A stretch of 64,000 nucleotides of DNA. Source: Paraspadella gotoi (lineage: Eukaryota; Chaetognatha). The stretch's first letter is position 1. Every line of letters begins with the position of its first letter. The position numbers and the translations under genes are program-made. The notes below the pieces were generated by a model. The model saw nothing but the letters and a program-made list of their open reading frames with translations, was not told the DNA's origin and made no database searches. The stretch covers positions 20,771,476 through 20,835,475 of the forward strand of contig CM119267.1 of NCBI GenBank assembly GCA_051294375.1, read 5' to 3'. Positions 1-9,758 of the stretch are shown in pieces.

Positions 1-205
1 AACATTCTTTGAAAAATTATACCACTTCATTGATAGGAAAGCCAGGTCCTCTGGGAGTAAATAATCGAGACCGTAAGGGTCTTGATTGAGAGCTAGGTCA
101 TTATCTAAGAGTGTAAGAGTGATGAAGGCCTTAAGGCTTAAACCACCATAGCCTCACCAGTTTATTAAATGAATGGATACTTTTATATTGGTTTTACCAA
201 TTTCA
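1..205. repeat. Dispersed repeat, copy A
   Basis: This stretch resembles 12530-12745 in the same orientation. Shared blocks appear in the same order: CATTGATAGG, GCCAGGT, CTCTGGG, a TTTATTAAAT-ATGGATA block and TATTGGTTTTA. Between blocks the copies differ by substitutions and indels. It has no coding potential and is cut by the window edge. It is probably part of a non-autonomous interspersed element, but no terminal repeats were seen to name a class. Confidence 0.65.
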
Positions 206-345
206 AAATCTTAATTCTATCTTCTTTTTAATCTGTCATAACCGATTGCTCGTGGTCAACTTTGGACAGTATCTTGGCATTTTTAACCCCTAAGCTTCAT
301 CACCACCATCATCCTCTTTAACCCCTCAACCCCGTCACCCTCGAT

Positions 346-442
346 GGCGCCTTTACATCTCCACCTTCGCCGGCGCCATATTTCTCCTCAAAAGGCGCCT
401 CGAATCCGGCGCTAATTGGACGGAAGGATAGGCGCCGGCGCC
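346..442. other. Cluster of five GGCGCC palindromes
   Basis: GGCGCC occurs at 346, 372, 394, 431 and 437 inside a short GC-rich island in otherwise AT-rich DNA. The last two are directly abutting. There is no adjacent gene. It could be a fragment of a repeat or a CpG-rich control element, and nothing in the sequence decides. Confidence 0.5.
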
Positions 443-1129
443 GACGTTGAGTGGGCGATGACTGAATTTCGATATCTTTCTAAAAGTTAGGGGGGTGTTG
501 GTATTAATCTCCGGAGCACTCTCGACAGGATAACTGTTCCAATTAATTCAAATTTTGTAGAAAAATTAGTCTTCATACATTCCAAAACTTAACATCAGTC
601 GGAATAGTTTTTCAGTTGTTTTCTTTCCACGTTCTTTTTGGTCCCGGTTCTTGGCGCAATATCGCAGCTATCTATTATATAACTTATATTTATTTTATTA
701 CTGAACTCAGTACATAACACTTTTACTCTCTCTTTCTGTCTTCATTGTCCACTGGACAAAGCCGAGAGGCCAGAGATTACTCCGGGGCCCCTAAGATAAA
801 AATCAAAAAAGGCCAAAGCGAAATTTAACAACCAAATCTAAACAACAACAATCACACTTCGGACAATCAATTGCAGTCTGAGACCTAAGAATCGAAATTT
901 CTGAAAGAAAAGAAATTCTGATCCAAAAAAGGAGATTCACCCTCTGAAACCTAAATCGAATTAGATTATTCCGAGAAGCGCTATACGTTGCTCTCTCTTT
1001 AATATTCTTTAATATCTTTTAATATCGGATCAAAGATGGCGGAATGGGAGTGAGAGAAAAAAAAAGTGTTAAAAAAATGATGGATAAAAAAGAAAAGAAA
1101 AATGGAGGAAGTTTCTCATCCTGGAGGTC

Positions 1130-1187
<58 letters not shown>

Positions 1188-3344
1188 TCGAGCTTTTTAA
1201 AAGCTTTCCCCCTGGGACCTGTGGATATGTAGACAGGGGAAAGGGAAAGCGGAGAACGATGGAGAGCGTCGACGCTTTTAAAAAAAAAATTACGGACAGA
1301 CCGAAAGACTGACAGAGGGGGGCTCGGGCAATAGGAGAGGCGCTAAAAACCTAAACGTAGTGTCAAAATATAATGAGGTAAAAAAAAAAGGATGGATGAA
1401 TGTTATTAATTAGATTTTCGTTTGAAATAAAGATTGACACTTGAAACGAAATGTCAGATTTTTGGAGCGGATATAATAGGAGAGAAAAAGAAAGAGGGAA
1501 AAAGAAAGGAATACGAGATGAGAGGAAGGAAAGAATTGAAAAGAGATAAAGAAGAAGAGAAAATCCGAGGCATCGAAATGGATTTGCGGGGGAATATCTC
1601 GGGGAGGGAAAAAAGGAGGGGAAAAAAAATTAGAAAAGGCAGAACGAAATGATATCGAAACGATACGGTTTTTTTTTTAAAGATGAAATAAGCTAAAAAC
1701 GGGGCTCTCTTTTCCCAGAGCGCCCAATTTCGGTTTTTTTTTTCGTGCCTTTTTTAATCTTAACCATAATATTTAGCTTAAAAATCTAACCATAGTCCCT
1801 TACCATTCACCACTGGTGAATCTCACCACTCAACCACGTAACCGTTTACCTACTGTTGAGCGTTACAAACGCTAATTCTGTAATTATTTGTTATTGTTGT
1901 TATTGTTATATTTCCTTGGTTATGATTTTTACTTTATTTGTTTGCCATGGTTTTTGAACCATTACATGTAAATATTTGATCGCGAAAACGTCTTCTTATT
2001 TTTTGCCTAAAATAATCATTTGAGAGTCGCCAAAAATTGGTGATAACGTAAGATTTAAAACGCCACCTTCTCAAAAAATTTGAGAGTCGCCACAAGGGCC
2101 CTGTATCTCTTGTCAGGGGTTAAATATCAAAATAGGTCTCAATAGTTCCATTTGTATTCACATAGGGATCGTTCGTACCAAATTTCAATGAATTTGATCT
2201 CGTAGTTTTCTCGGAACGCGTTCTGGTCACAAAAAACGGGTAAGTACCTCATTTTATAATATGAAGCCTTCTTGACGGTTGATAACCGTCGGTTATGATT
2301 AACTCTTGGCTTCATTTAGCTATCGAAATTTTAATCAATATTATTCTTTTAACGAGAAAAATGAAAGAAGGAAAACGAAAGAAGTCTTCTCGCTTTTCAT
2401 TATTTCCCAAAAATATATGTAGATTTGGATCCCGGTTTCACGTGGCATCGTTCGCCACATATATTAAACACACCCACGCAACTCCAAAGTGAAAGTTCCT
2501 CCACCGCTACCAAAAAAAAAAAAAAAAAAACCGATAAAAAATCGGAAGGAGCAAAAAAAAAAAGATAAAATGTAAACGAGCGCCGATAATCCGTTTGGCA
2601 AAAACCCTGATTAACTGCTGATATCCTTATTATGGCAATCGTTAATTAGGCGGAGGGAAAAAAAAGAGAGAGTGAACTTTCCGGCGCCTAGAGTTTTTTT
2701 TTTTTGGGGGGGGGTTTAATACGAAATTGGGTCGGATGGACTCTCGTGGCCGGGAAAAGAAAATGGGAGCGGGCCGGAATCGGGAGACTGGCCGGAAAAG
2801 AGTGCGAGTTGAAAGTTCGGGAGAGAGGGAAGCCGAGAGAGGCGGTCCGGAAAGAGAAGTGCCGGAAAGAAAACGAATGGGTGAAAAGGAAAAACAAATT
2901 AAATGCTATTAAAATTTACGTGAAATGTTACCTGGAGTCAAAATAAAGTGAAATAATAATTAACAGCGAATTGACTTTAAAGAATTGCCCCTAGCAAGAC
3001 CAAGACCGAAAGGTTACACCACCTTTCGGGCTGTCTCTGGGTACTGTCATTAGAGTTATCTGAATTTCTACTTTTTTTGAATTTAAGAGGTGATTTTTAA
3101 AAAAATCGAATTAATTAAGTTTGTTTTAATCTAATTTGGGCGTCGACAAAAACAAAAAAAGTCGGAACTATAAGAACTTCTTAAACTTACTAAGTAAATC
3201 TTTCTATCAAATACTTTTAAGAGCTTATTATTTCACGCCAATATTGAACTTTTTCGGTGAGATGAATTTTCGGGGATACTCGCAGGCACTTTGTATTTTA
3301 TCTCGCATTGCCCAATGCCCATGCTTCCTTCTCCCACCTAACCC
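443..3344. other. Gene-free stretch
   Basis: No supported gene. It contains a (GA)n tract, A/G-rich DNA at about 1470-1660, a duplicated TTTGAGAGTCGCCA about 60 bp apart near 2020 and 2080, and a poly-A run near 2510-2530. The short open frames are low-complexity Lys/Glu/Arg strings. A stretch at 2140-2240 resembles degraded dispersed-repeat DNA. Confidence 0.5.
1135..1184. repeat. (GA)n microsatellite
   Basis: Uninterrupted GA dinucleotides. This is the first of many such tracts in the window. Confidence 0.95.
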
Positions 3345-3480
3345 GGGGGCGCATTGAGTAGAAACATTACCACCTGACCACCAGGTACCGGGTTCAATCC
3401 CAACCCGCAGCAACCGTGAGGACGGACCTAAAAAACTACCATGCCTGATTCCAAGCCCAAGCCCCGTTCCTTTGCTTCTC
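3345..3480 (+). mobile_element. tRNA-derived SINE-like element
   Basis: The region has a good RNA polymerase III B box, GGTTCAATCC, at 3391-3400. About 40 bp upstream is a tRNA-like segment beginning GGGGGCGCATTGAGTAGA, which fits an A box. The 3' part (GCAGCAACCGTGAGGACGG) is not tRNA-like, as expected of a SINE body. The acceptor stem does not fold cleanly, so a functional tRNA gene is unlikely. Confidence 0.55.
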
Positions 3481-3724
3481 GACATTAGAAAGAGTTTCAT
3501 AATGCTAGTCTGTCTAATGGATACCGAGGGAAAATAGTAGATAAAATTATTTTAATTTCGTTCTTCTAATTCATAAGTTCATACCATTTTTAGTCGGATC
3601 TGATTACAGCAGATCCCAACTCTATAATTCACTTTGTCGGTCCGTCGGTCCGCCCCCTCAATCTTGTTCGGCATTCACTTATATCATGTCAGAACATTGA
3701 ATTATGATAAATTATGAAAAAAAA

Positions 3725-4050
3725 AATAATGTCCGTCCGTCTGTCCGTCCCACCTTAGCAAAAAAGTCAAATTACTCGTGATTGGATGGATGGATTGAAA
3801 TAAAAATTTGTGTGTGGGTAAGGAAGTGTGTGATTGTGCTGGATATGAAGTTTCGATGGAATCGTGCGTGTGGAAATGAGTTTAAATGGAAAAAACAAAA
3901 AAATCTATTTAACTTTTTAAACGCCAATTACTCACAAGTGGATGGGGCGATTGAATTTGTATGTGGGTAGAAAAGTGTGTGATTAAGCTGGAAATCAAGT
4001 TTCGATGGAATCGTCTGAGTGGAAATGAGTTTAAATGCAAAAAAACAAAA
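3725..4050. repeat. Diverged tandem pair of about 150-bp units
   Basis: A GTCCGTCCGTCTGTCC run (about 3731) is followed by two similar units, roughly 3770-3918 and 3919-4050. Both contain a GTGTGTGATT block, GTTTCGATGGAATCGT and GTGGAAATGAGTTTAAATG in the same order. It resembles degenerate interspersed-repeat DNA and is not coding. Confidence 0.7.
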
Positions 4051-4120
4051 ACCTGTTTCACTAATTGATTAATGATTATGCTTCATTTTCTTTTTATAAT
4101 TAATGTAAATGCAAGATCTA

Positions 4121-4302
4121 TTAATTAATCAAATAATTAATCAGTTAGTCAATTAATTAATCAATAATTAATTAATCAGTAAATCAATCAATCAATCAAT
4201 TTATTTATCTATTAATTAATTATTCAATCTATCAATCAATTTATTTATCAATTAATTAATTTTTTTTTAAAAACCCAATCAATCAATCAATCAACCAATA
4301 AA
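4121..4302. repeat. Degenerate AATC/AATT simple repeat
   Basis: Alternating ATTAATTAATC, ATCAATCAATC and TTTATTTATC stretches form a low-complexity AT-rich region just 3' of the fukutin-like gene. Confidence 0.8.
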
Positions 4303-4394
4303 GTCTATCGTTATCGGCATTATTGTCGTCGTCGCCATCATCGTCGTCGTTGCTTTTGTGACTAAAAACAAACATTTCGGATCAAATTAATTAA

Positions 4395-4400
4395 TTTATT
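4395..4400 (-). promoter_or_regulatory. Possible polyadenylation signal of the fukutin-like gene
   Basis: TTTATT on the plus strand reads AATAAA on the minus strand, about 130 nt past the stop codon at 4529. The DNA is AT-rich, so a chance match is possible. Confidence 0.3.
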
Positions 4401-4528
4401 AATTGCCTGAATAATTAAACGTTAAATTAATTAAATAATTACAGCTAATGATCGGGGGAAGATCCGACATTGCTCAAACTCGTTATTTAAAGTACATCAA
4501 GTCGAAAGATAAACTCTATTTTCTTATC

Positions 4529-6737
4529 TTACATTTGGCCCCATGGAAAATACTTATAAACTTCCCCCTCTTCGACTTCTTTGTCCGTCCAGGTCCCGTT
4601 GGGTTTATTATTGAATACGGCAAATGCCTTGTTGACAAACCAGTACGCATCCCCGTAGGTTGAGCTGATCACGGAAAAGGCGTCGCAAGGCACGTAGAAT
4701 ATATACCCGTGCATTTCACCTAAGATTAAGCAATTTATCAAATTTAAAGTTTAAATTAAACACGACATAAATTTATATTTAACTTTTATTTTTCGCAAAA
4801 GTTTCTATATCGAAATTTATTCAAATTTCAAATTAAGTTACTCTTCCGATTGATTGATTTTTCTGACCCGTGCAAATCCTCTCAACCGCTGGCATAATTG
4901 TCGTTATTTTTGTGTGTTTTTCATCCGAGATTTGAAAACCGGTCCATGACTGGTTTCCCTTCCGGTAAAGCCAAAAAAGGTCGATCTGAGGTCCCTTCGT
5001 CGTGCCCAACTGAAACTCTAGACTATCGTGCGGTAGGCCCAGCTTGGAGCGGATCTGTAGGACTGGGTGATTTCTGAAGTAGTCGAACATCCAGGGCTCA
5101 AACTCCTCGATAAACTGCGCCGAGTCAACATCTCGATCGTGCGGGATGATGGAGCACTGCCTAATAGGGCGGAACAAGATAAAAATAATATGTAATATAA
5201 ATAATATAAATTAATGATTATATAAATAATAATAATAATAAATAATATCCCAGAGGGATATCGAAATGAAAAAAAGTTTAAGATTTTATGTATAGTTAAA
5301 AGCATTTATAGTTTATTGTATTACTATAAATCTAAAAAAAATTATTTCAAATTCTGAATGTTTAAAAATGGATTCTAGTAGAGCTTAAAAAAATAAATAA
5401 CAAATTTTATTACAAGATTTCATAATTTTCATGTTTTATGGGTTAAATTTATCAAAAACTATAAAAATTACAGTATGATGATGATGATGATGATTTTTAA
5501 GGGTTTTCCCTTATTTGACCCACTTATCATTGAAATATTGAAAAACGCATTATACTTTGTGCAGACAACTTTTTATGGGCTTAATCTGTTCTTAAAAAAT
5601 AACATTTTTACGATATAAAAATATATTAAGTCCTTAGTCCTAATTAAGTACATGATTGACAAATAAAACTCCTAATCGGCTAATGATAAAAAGCGATAGA
5701 TTTTGGCCCGCCATACAGCCCACGTACCATCAGGAATATAGCACGATATGCTTATAAAGTTCTTATGTTATTATGCTGCTGCAGCTCTTTACCTAAACCA
5801 TCCGAGCAGAGTACCGTAAAAGATAAAATTTCGCTTGCGCCACTGGGCCATTGTTTTGCGGAGAGCTGCGCCGTGAAAAAGAGAGTGGTGAATTCCTTTA
5901 TCTTCACGTCAAAACTATCTACTCTCAAATACGCTCGGATAATTAATTCTCAACAAATACATCTAAATTCTAATAATAGATTTTCGCAAAAGAACTGAAA
6001 AAAATGATTTACCCACCGACGATAAGCCCCATGGATCTCTGAATTCGCTTCGCGTCCTTCTTCCAGTTCAGCGTCACCGGCTCGTCGACGCTCCTCGCGA
6101 ACTCCGCCTGCCTCTCCAAGTCGCAGGGTATGAATTCCGCCGCTTCGAGTTCCCACTCGAAATGAGAAACGTTAGCCGGAGTGTGGAACGTTCCATCGAA
6201 GCCCTCGACGGCGATGGGGCGCGTCTTGAAGGAAGGAAAGGCCATGGGGACGCCTTTGTGCGACCAGGGCATCCAGAAGTAACCTCCGTTTCTGTTGCGA
6301 CGTTCGTAAATGACGGAGACGTTGATCGGATTTCCCGCGAAATCGTCGACGACGAAACCAATAAGATATTTCGACGCCGACGCCGACGTCGTCCCCTTTC
6401 CTTTCCGTTTTCGCTTCTCCACGCCCCACATCTTGTGCGTCCGAAGCGGCGACTCGCCCCGGAGCGCCAAGTCCCTTTCGTCGAGCATGTTCTCTAAAAT
6501 CCTGACTTGGTCCCCGAAAATGGCCAAGTGGTTCCATTCGAGCGGACGGCCCCGATTCGACTCCCGCGAGAGATCCGGGCTGATCAAAAGAAGCTTGACC
6601 TTCTCGTTGGCGCAGCGACGGAATAAACTCTCCAGCGCCGGACGAGAGCGGCGATAAAATCTGACCGTTGCTATGCAGAATATTACGACGACGACCACGA
6701 TGGAGTTTCGGGTTTTTAACTTCATGAGTATTTTCAC
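4529..6737 (-). CDS. Fukutin-like (LicD/FKTN family) type II membrane protein, four exons
   Basis: Proposed exons on the minus strand are 6737-6017, 5865-5793, 5160-4868 and 4719-4529. They sum to 1278 nt, an unbroken frame of 425 residues. Junction phases agree: G|CT gives Ala241 and AG|G gives Arg265. The N-terminus (MKILMKLKTRNS plus a Val-rich hydrophobic segment at about 12-25, then RFYRRSR) is a signal anchor typical of Golgi type II enzymes. The catalytic region reads GTLLGWFR (258-265) then QCSIIPHDRDVD (266-277), the LicD/fukutin nucleotidyltransferase signature with its DxD. It continues with EFQLG and IDLFW (about 324-328), and near the end YVPCD, STYGD and NGTW. Family knowledge: fukutin relatives transfer sugar- or polyol-phosphates to glycans such as alpha-dystroglycan. 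The exact substrate here is unknown. Length is close to human fukutin. Intron donors are GTGGGT, GTAAAG and GTCAGA; the last is weak and chosen because it keeps frame. An Arg/Lys- and Ser/Ala-rich insert near 105-125 coincides with triplet-repeat-like DNA. Confidence 0.85.
5161..5792 (-). other. Intron 2 of the fukutin-like gene
   Basis: 632 bp, bounded by GTAAAG (minus strand, from 5792) and a TATTAG acceptor at 5161. AT-rich, with a short (ATG)n run near 5475-5490 and an ATAATAAT stretch near 5220-5250. No further exon was recognised. Confidence 0.7.
5793..5865 (-). CDS. 73-nt internal exon carrying the GTLLGWFR motif
   Basis: On the minus strand a pyrimidine-rich acceptor (CTCTCTTTTTCACGGCGCAG) precedes the exon, and a clear donor (TTTAG|GTAAAG) follows. 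The exon encodes a short charged helix (LRKTMAQWRKR) followed by NFIFYGTLLGWF. Joined to 5160 it reads GTLLGWFR-QCSIIPHDRDVD, matching the conserved order in fukutin/LicD proteins. Without it the neighbouring exons still join in frame via the alternative GTAAAT donor at 6012, but the motif is lost. The exon's inclusion is therefore supported by homology, not by ORF length. Confidence 0.85.
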
Positions 6738-7640
6738 TCTTTCCCAGGTGCAATACTTTCTACGCCCTTGATTGTTTTTTACGATTGTTGGGATTTTGTT
6801 TTTCTTTTTTTTTTTTTGCTTGGGTTTAGTTCTCTTTTGTTGATTCGGTTTTCAATGCGTTTGAGAAAATTTTGTAATGTTTTAAACTACGATTTTTTTA
6901 AAAAAAAGGTACATGACCAAAAAAAAAACAAAAAAACAAAACTAAAAAAGAAAATCTGAACTGTAAAATATATATTTAGGGTATCGACTGAGTTTACCTA
7001 CAATTTATTTTATCTAATAGATAAAAATAATTATCAGAAGAGGTCAAAGGTACTGTATTTTTAATAAATTTTAACTATTATTAAACTAAAAAGTTAAGAG
7101 ACAATAGAGTTTTACTATATTAGACTTTAAAATTTTTATTATAATATAAAAATAAAAGTAAAAAATTAATTTATTTCATTATATATTAGATTTAATTATA
7201 TTCTTAATATAATGTCAAGATAGAGGCTCACCCTATCACCAGAACCTTTCTCTCCCCGGGCCTTCTCTTCCCTCTCTCAACGCCTCCTCCTCCTCCTCCT
7301 CCCATCGTCGTCCCCTCCTCTTCATCCCCGGAGTCACGGATAGAGTCTTGGAGATCGGTATTACAACTTCTCCTATCGGTCTCGGGATCTGCAAACCTTC
7401 CCTCTCCCTTCTCTCCCTTTTATGTACAGTAAATACAGAAAAAATGAAAATACGTATTATTTCAAAGAAGAAAAGGATTTTTGTCGTTCTTTCTTTGAGG
7501 TTCTGAGACGTAAGCATTTTTAGCGCAAAAGGTCGACCAACGAGTTCTTCGCGATTAAATCAGTGAATAAACATTAAACAACTGACGGTTTCCACTTTGT
7601 TCAGAGAGCCAATCCTGTATCCCAAAATCTTTCTCAAAAG
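6738..7640. other. Upstream flank of the fukutin-like gene, gene-free
   Basis: AT-rich DNA with poly-T and poly-A runs (6800-6955), followed by a C/T-rich stretch near 7240-7330 that contains CTCCTC repeats. The transcription start of the fukutin-like gene presumably lies at the left edge, but no convincing core promoter could be picked. Confidence 0.4.
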
Positions 7641-7656
7641 TCGTTGTCTTTTTTAC

Positions 7657-7783
7657 TCGTCGTCGTCATCATCATCATCATCATCATCGTCATCATCGTC
7701 GTCATCATCATCGTCGTCTTCGTCATCATCGTCGTCATCATCATCATCATCATCATCATCATCGTCTTCGTCGTCGTCGTCCT
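7657..7783. repeat. (TCN)n triplet repeat, mainly TCA/TCG
   Basis: About 40 consecutive TCA, TCG or TCT triplets. In one plus-strand frame this reads as poly-Ser, but the frame has no conserved flanks and soon runs into a GA microsatellite. I treat it as a simple repeat rather than an exon. Confidence 0.85.
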
Positions 7784-7938
7784 CAGCAACGGCCATTTGT
7801 CGCCTACAAGTTTCGCAGTCGGAAAAGTTTTGCCTCGATGAATATTTGATGTTTGGCCGTCATCAAAGCTTTGGTCGCAGAATGAGGGACATGGGGAAAG
7901 GGAAGGTAAAGACTAAAAGAGATGGTGAAAAAGTGTGC

Positions 7939-7941
<3 letters not shown>

Positions 7942-8029
<88 letters not shown>
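7942..8029. repeat. Interrupted (GA)n microsatellite
   Basis: GA dinucleotides broken by a few GAAGA interruptions, lying just 3' of the zinc-finger gene. Confidence 0.95.
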
Positions 8030-8166
8030 CTTTTCAAAGAATCACTTCTAGACTACAAACGAACTCGGCAAACATATCGCGAACAAATAAAATCATTATT
8101 CACTACGTGAACTTTTTTTCATTCTGTCTGAAAGGCGAGGAAGTGAAAAAAACTTATGTATGGTTT

Positions 8167-8475
8167 TTAATTTGTATGTGTTTTATAATGACTTCTTAGA
8201 TATCCATTTTGTGAAAAGCACATTTGACAAATTTTACATTTGTATGGTTTTTCTTTTGTATGAGTTCTATAATGTTTTTTTTAGATTGTGAGACTGTGAA
8301 TAGCACTTTTCACATAAATCACACTTAAACGGTTTTTCTTTTGTATGAGTTCTATAATGAAGATCGAGTTGTCCAGATCGTGTGAAGCATTTTTTTACAT
8401 TTCTCACATTCAAATGATTTTTCATTTGTATGACTAAGTTCATGTACTTTTAACTCACTCCTACGTGAAAAGTGG
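8167..8475 (-). pseudogene. Frame-broken 3' part of the zinc-finger gene
   Basis: Beyond the stop at 8461 the minus strand still encodes recognisable finger segments in shifting frames. First is a half finger lacking its CxxC part (a [17 protein letters not shown] segment). Then come fingers with FECEKC, FKCDLC and YKCKIC, each with HYRTH or HYKTH ends, stopping at TAA 8167-8169. Two breaks lie in A-runs: one extra A where AAAAAAA replaces AAAAAA, and another in an A8 run after the third CxxC. The first break is a missing half finger, which is harder to blame on a homopolymer error. The region is either a decaying 3' end or a real coding region damaged by sequencing indels. Confidence 0.7.
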
Positions 8476-9186
8476 TTTTTCTTTTGAATGAGTTTGATGG
8501 TGCGCCTTAAGAGAGCCAGTATGGGCAAAACACATCTGACAGATCTCACATTTGTATGATTTTTCTTTTGTATGAGTTCTGTAATGTTTTCGCAATGAAG
8601 TTTTGCTTGAAAAGCACTTTTGACAAGTTTCACATTTCTGGGGTTTCTCTTTTGTATGCATTTTATAGTGAGTATTTAGATTGTTACTTTCTTTAAAACC
8701 TTTATCACACAATTTACATTGATACAATTTTTCTTTGGTGTGAACTACTTGATGACTTTTAAGGTTCCATTTAATTGAAAATGACTTTTGACAAATATCA
8801 CATTTGTAAGGCTTTTCATTTGTATGAGTTCTATAGTGAAGGTGGAGGTTTCTTGAATTTTTTAAACCCTTTTGACAAATTTCGCATTTGAATTTTTTTT
8901 CCTCCAAGTGAGTTGATAAATGTGTATTTAATGAGCTTTTATAAGTGAAACACTTTAGACAAACTTCACATTTATAGTCATTCACATTCGTATGAATTTG
9001 TCGATGCTTCTTCAGATAACTCTTTTGTGAAAAAAGCCTCTGACAGATGTCGCATTGGTGAGGTTTTTCTTCTGAATGAGTTGGTAAATGTAATTTAAGA
9101 TTTCCTTTCTGAGAAAAGCTTTTTTGACATGTTACGCATTTATATGGTTTTTCTTTTGTATGAGTTCGATGGTGTTTTTTGTACAT
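8461..9186 (-). CDS. C2H2 zinc-finger protein (tandem array, probably partial)
   Basis: The 241-residue open frame holds eight canonical fingers (C-x2-C-x12-H-x3-H). They begin YKCVTC, HQCDIC, YKCEVC, FKCEIC, YKCDIC, YQCKLC, QKCETC and YKCEIC. Most are joined by linkers of the TH(T/S)KEKP type, typical of nuclear sequence-specific DNA-binding factors. The frame opens with [14 protein letters not shown], which looks like the end of another finger. Upstream is an N gap starting at 9300, so 5' exons could be missing. GCAAAG|ATT just before the ATG could be an acceptor. No KRAB, ZAD, SCAN or BTB domain is visible. The DNA target is unknown. At the 3' end the array continues out of frame, so the natural C-terminus is probably not the stop at 8461. 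Confidence 0.85.
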   Translation of the reverse strand: MYKKHHRTHTKEKPYKCVTCQKSFSQKGNLKLHLPTHSEEKPHQCDICQRLFSQKSYLKKHRQIHTNVNDYKCEVCLKCFTYKSSLNTHLSTHLEEKKFKCEICQKGLKNSRNLHLHYRTHTNEKPYKCDICQKSFSIKWNLKSHQVVHTKEKLYQCKLCDKGFKESNNLNTHYKMHTKEKPQKCETCQKCFSSKTSLRKHYRTHTKEKSYKCEICQMCFAHTGSLKAHHQTHSKEKPLFT

Positions 9187-9265
9187 AATCTTTGCGGGTT
9201 GCCCTTGGTTTAAATTGTTTTTGGCTGTTTATAAGTCATAACAAGAATTACTGTCCGTCTGCACA

Positions 9266-9270
<5 letters not shown>

Positions 9271-9299
<29 letters not shown>
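9271..9299. repeat. (GA)n microsatellite at gap edge
   Basis: The GA tract runs directly into the N gap, so the assembly probably broke in this repeat. Confidence 0.9.
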
Positions 9300-9758
9300 N
9301 NNNNNNNNNNNNNNNNNNNNNNNNNNNNNNNNNNNNNNNNNNNNNNNNNNNNNNNNNNNNNNNNNNNNNNNNNNNNNNNNNNNNNNNNNNNNNNNNNNNN
9401 NNNNNNNNNNNNNNNNNNNNNNNNNNNNNNNNNNNNNNNNNNNNNNNNNNNNNNNNNNNNNNNNNNNNNNNNNNNNNNNNNNNNNNNNNNNNNNNNNNNN
9501 NNNNNNNNNNNNNNNNNNNNNNNNNNNNNNNNNNNNNNNNNNNNNNNNNNNNNNNNNNNNNNNNNNNNNNNNNNNNNNNNNNNNNNNNNNNNNNNNNNNN
9601 NNNNNNNNNNNNNNNNNNNNNNNNNNNNNNNNNNNNNNNNNNNNNNNNNNNNNNNNNNNNNNNNNNNNNNNNNNNNNNNNNNNNNNNNNNNNNNNNNNNN
9701 NNNNNNNNNNNNNNNNNNNNNNNNNNNNNNNNNNNNNNNNNNNNNNNNNNNNNNNNNN
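9300..9758. other. Assembly gap, 459 N
   Basis: Run of N. It could hide upstream exons of the zinc-finger gene. Confidence 1.

Noticed and set aside
3345-3420. Functional tRNA gene
   Set aside because: The B box is good, but the acceptor stem and anticodon arm do not form a clean cloverleaf.
7597-8199. 200-codon open frame with a poly-Ser run
   Set aside because: It is read from a TCN triplet repeat and a GA microsatellite, with no conserved flanks, and it overlaps the end of the zinc-finger locus on the other strand.
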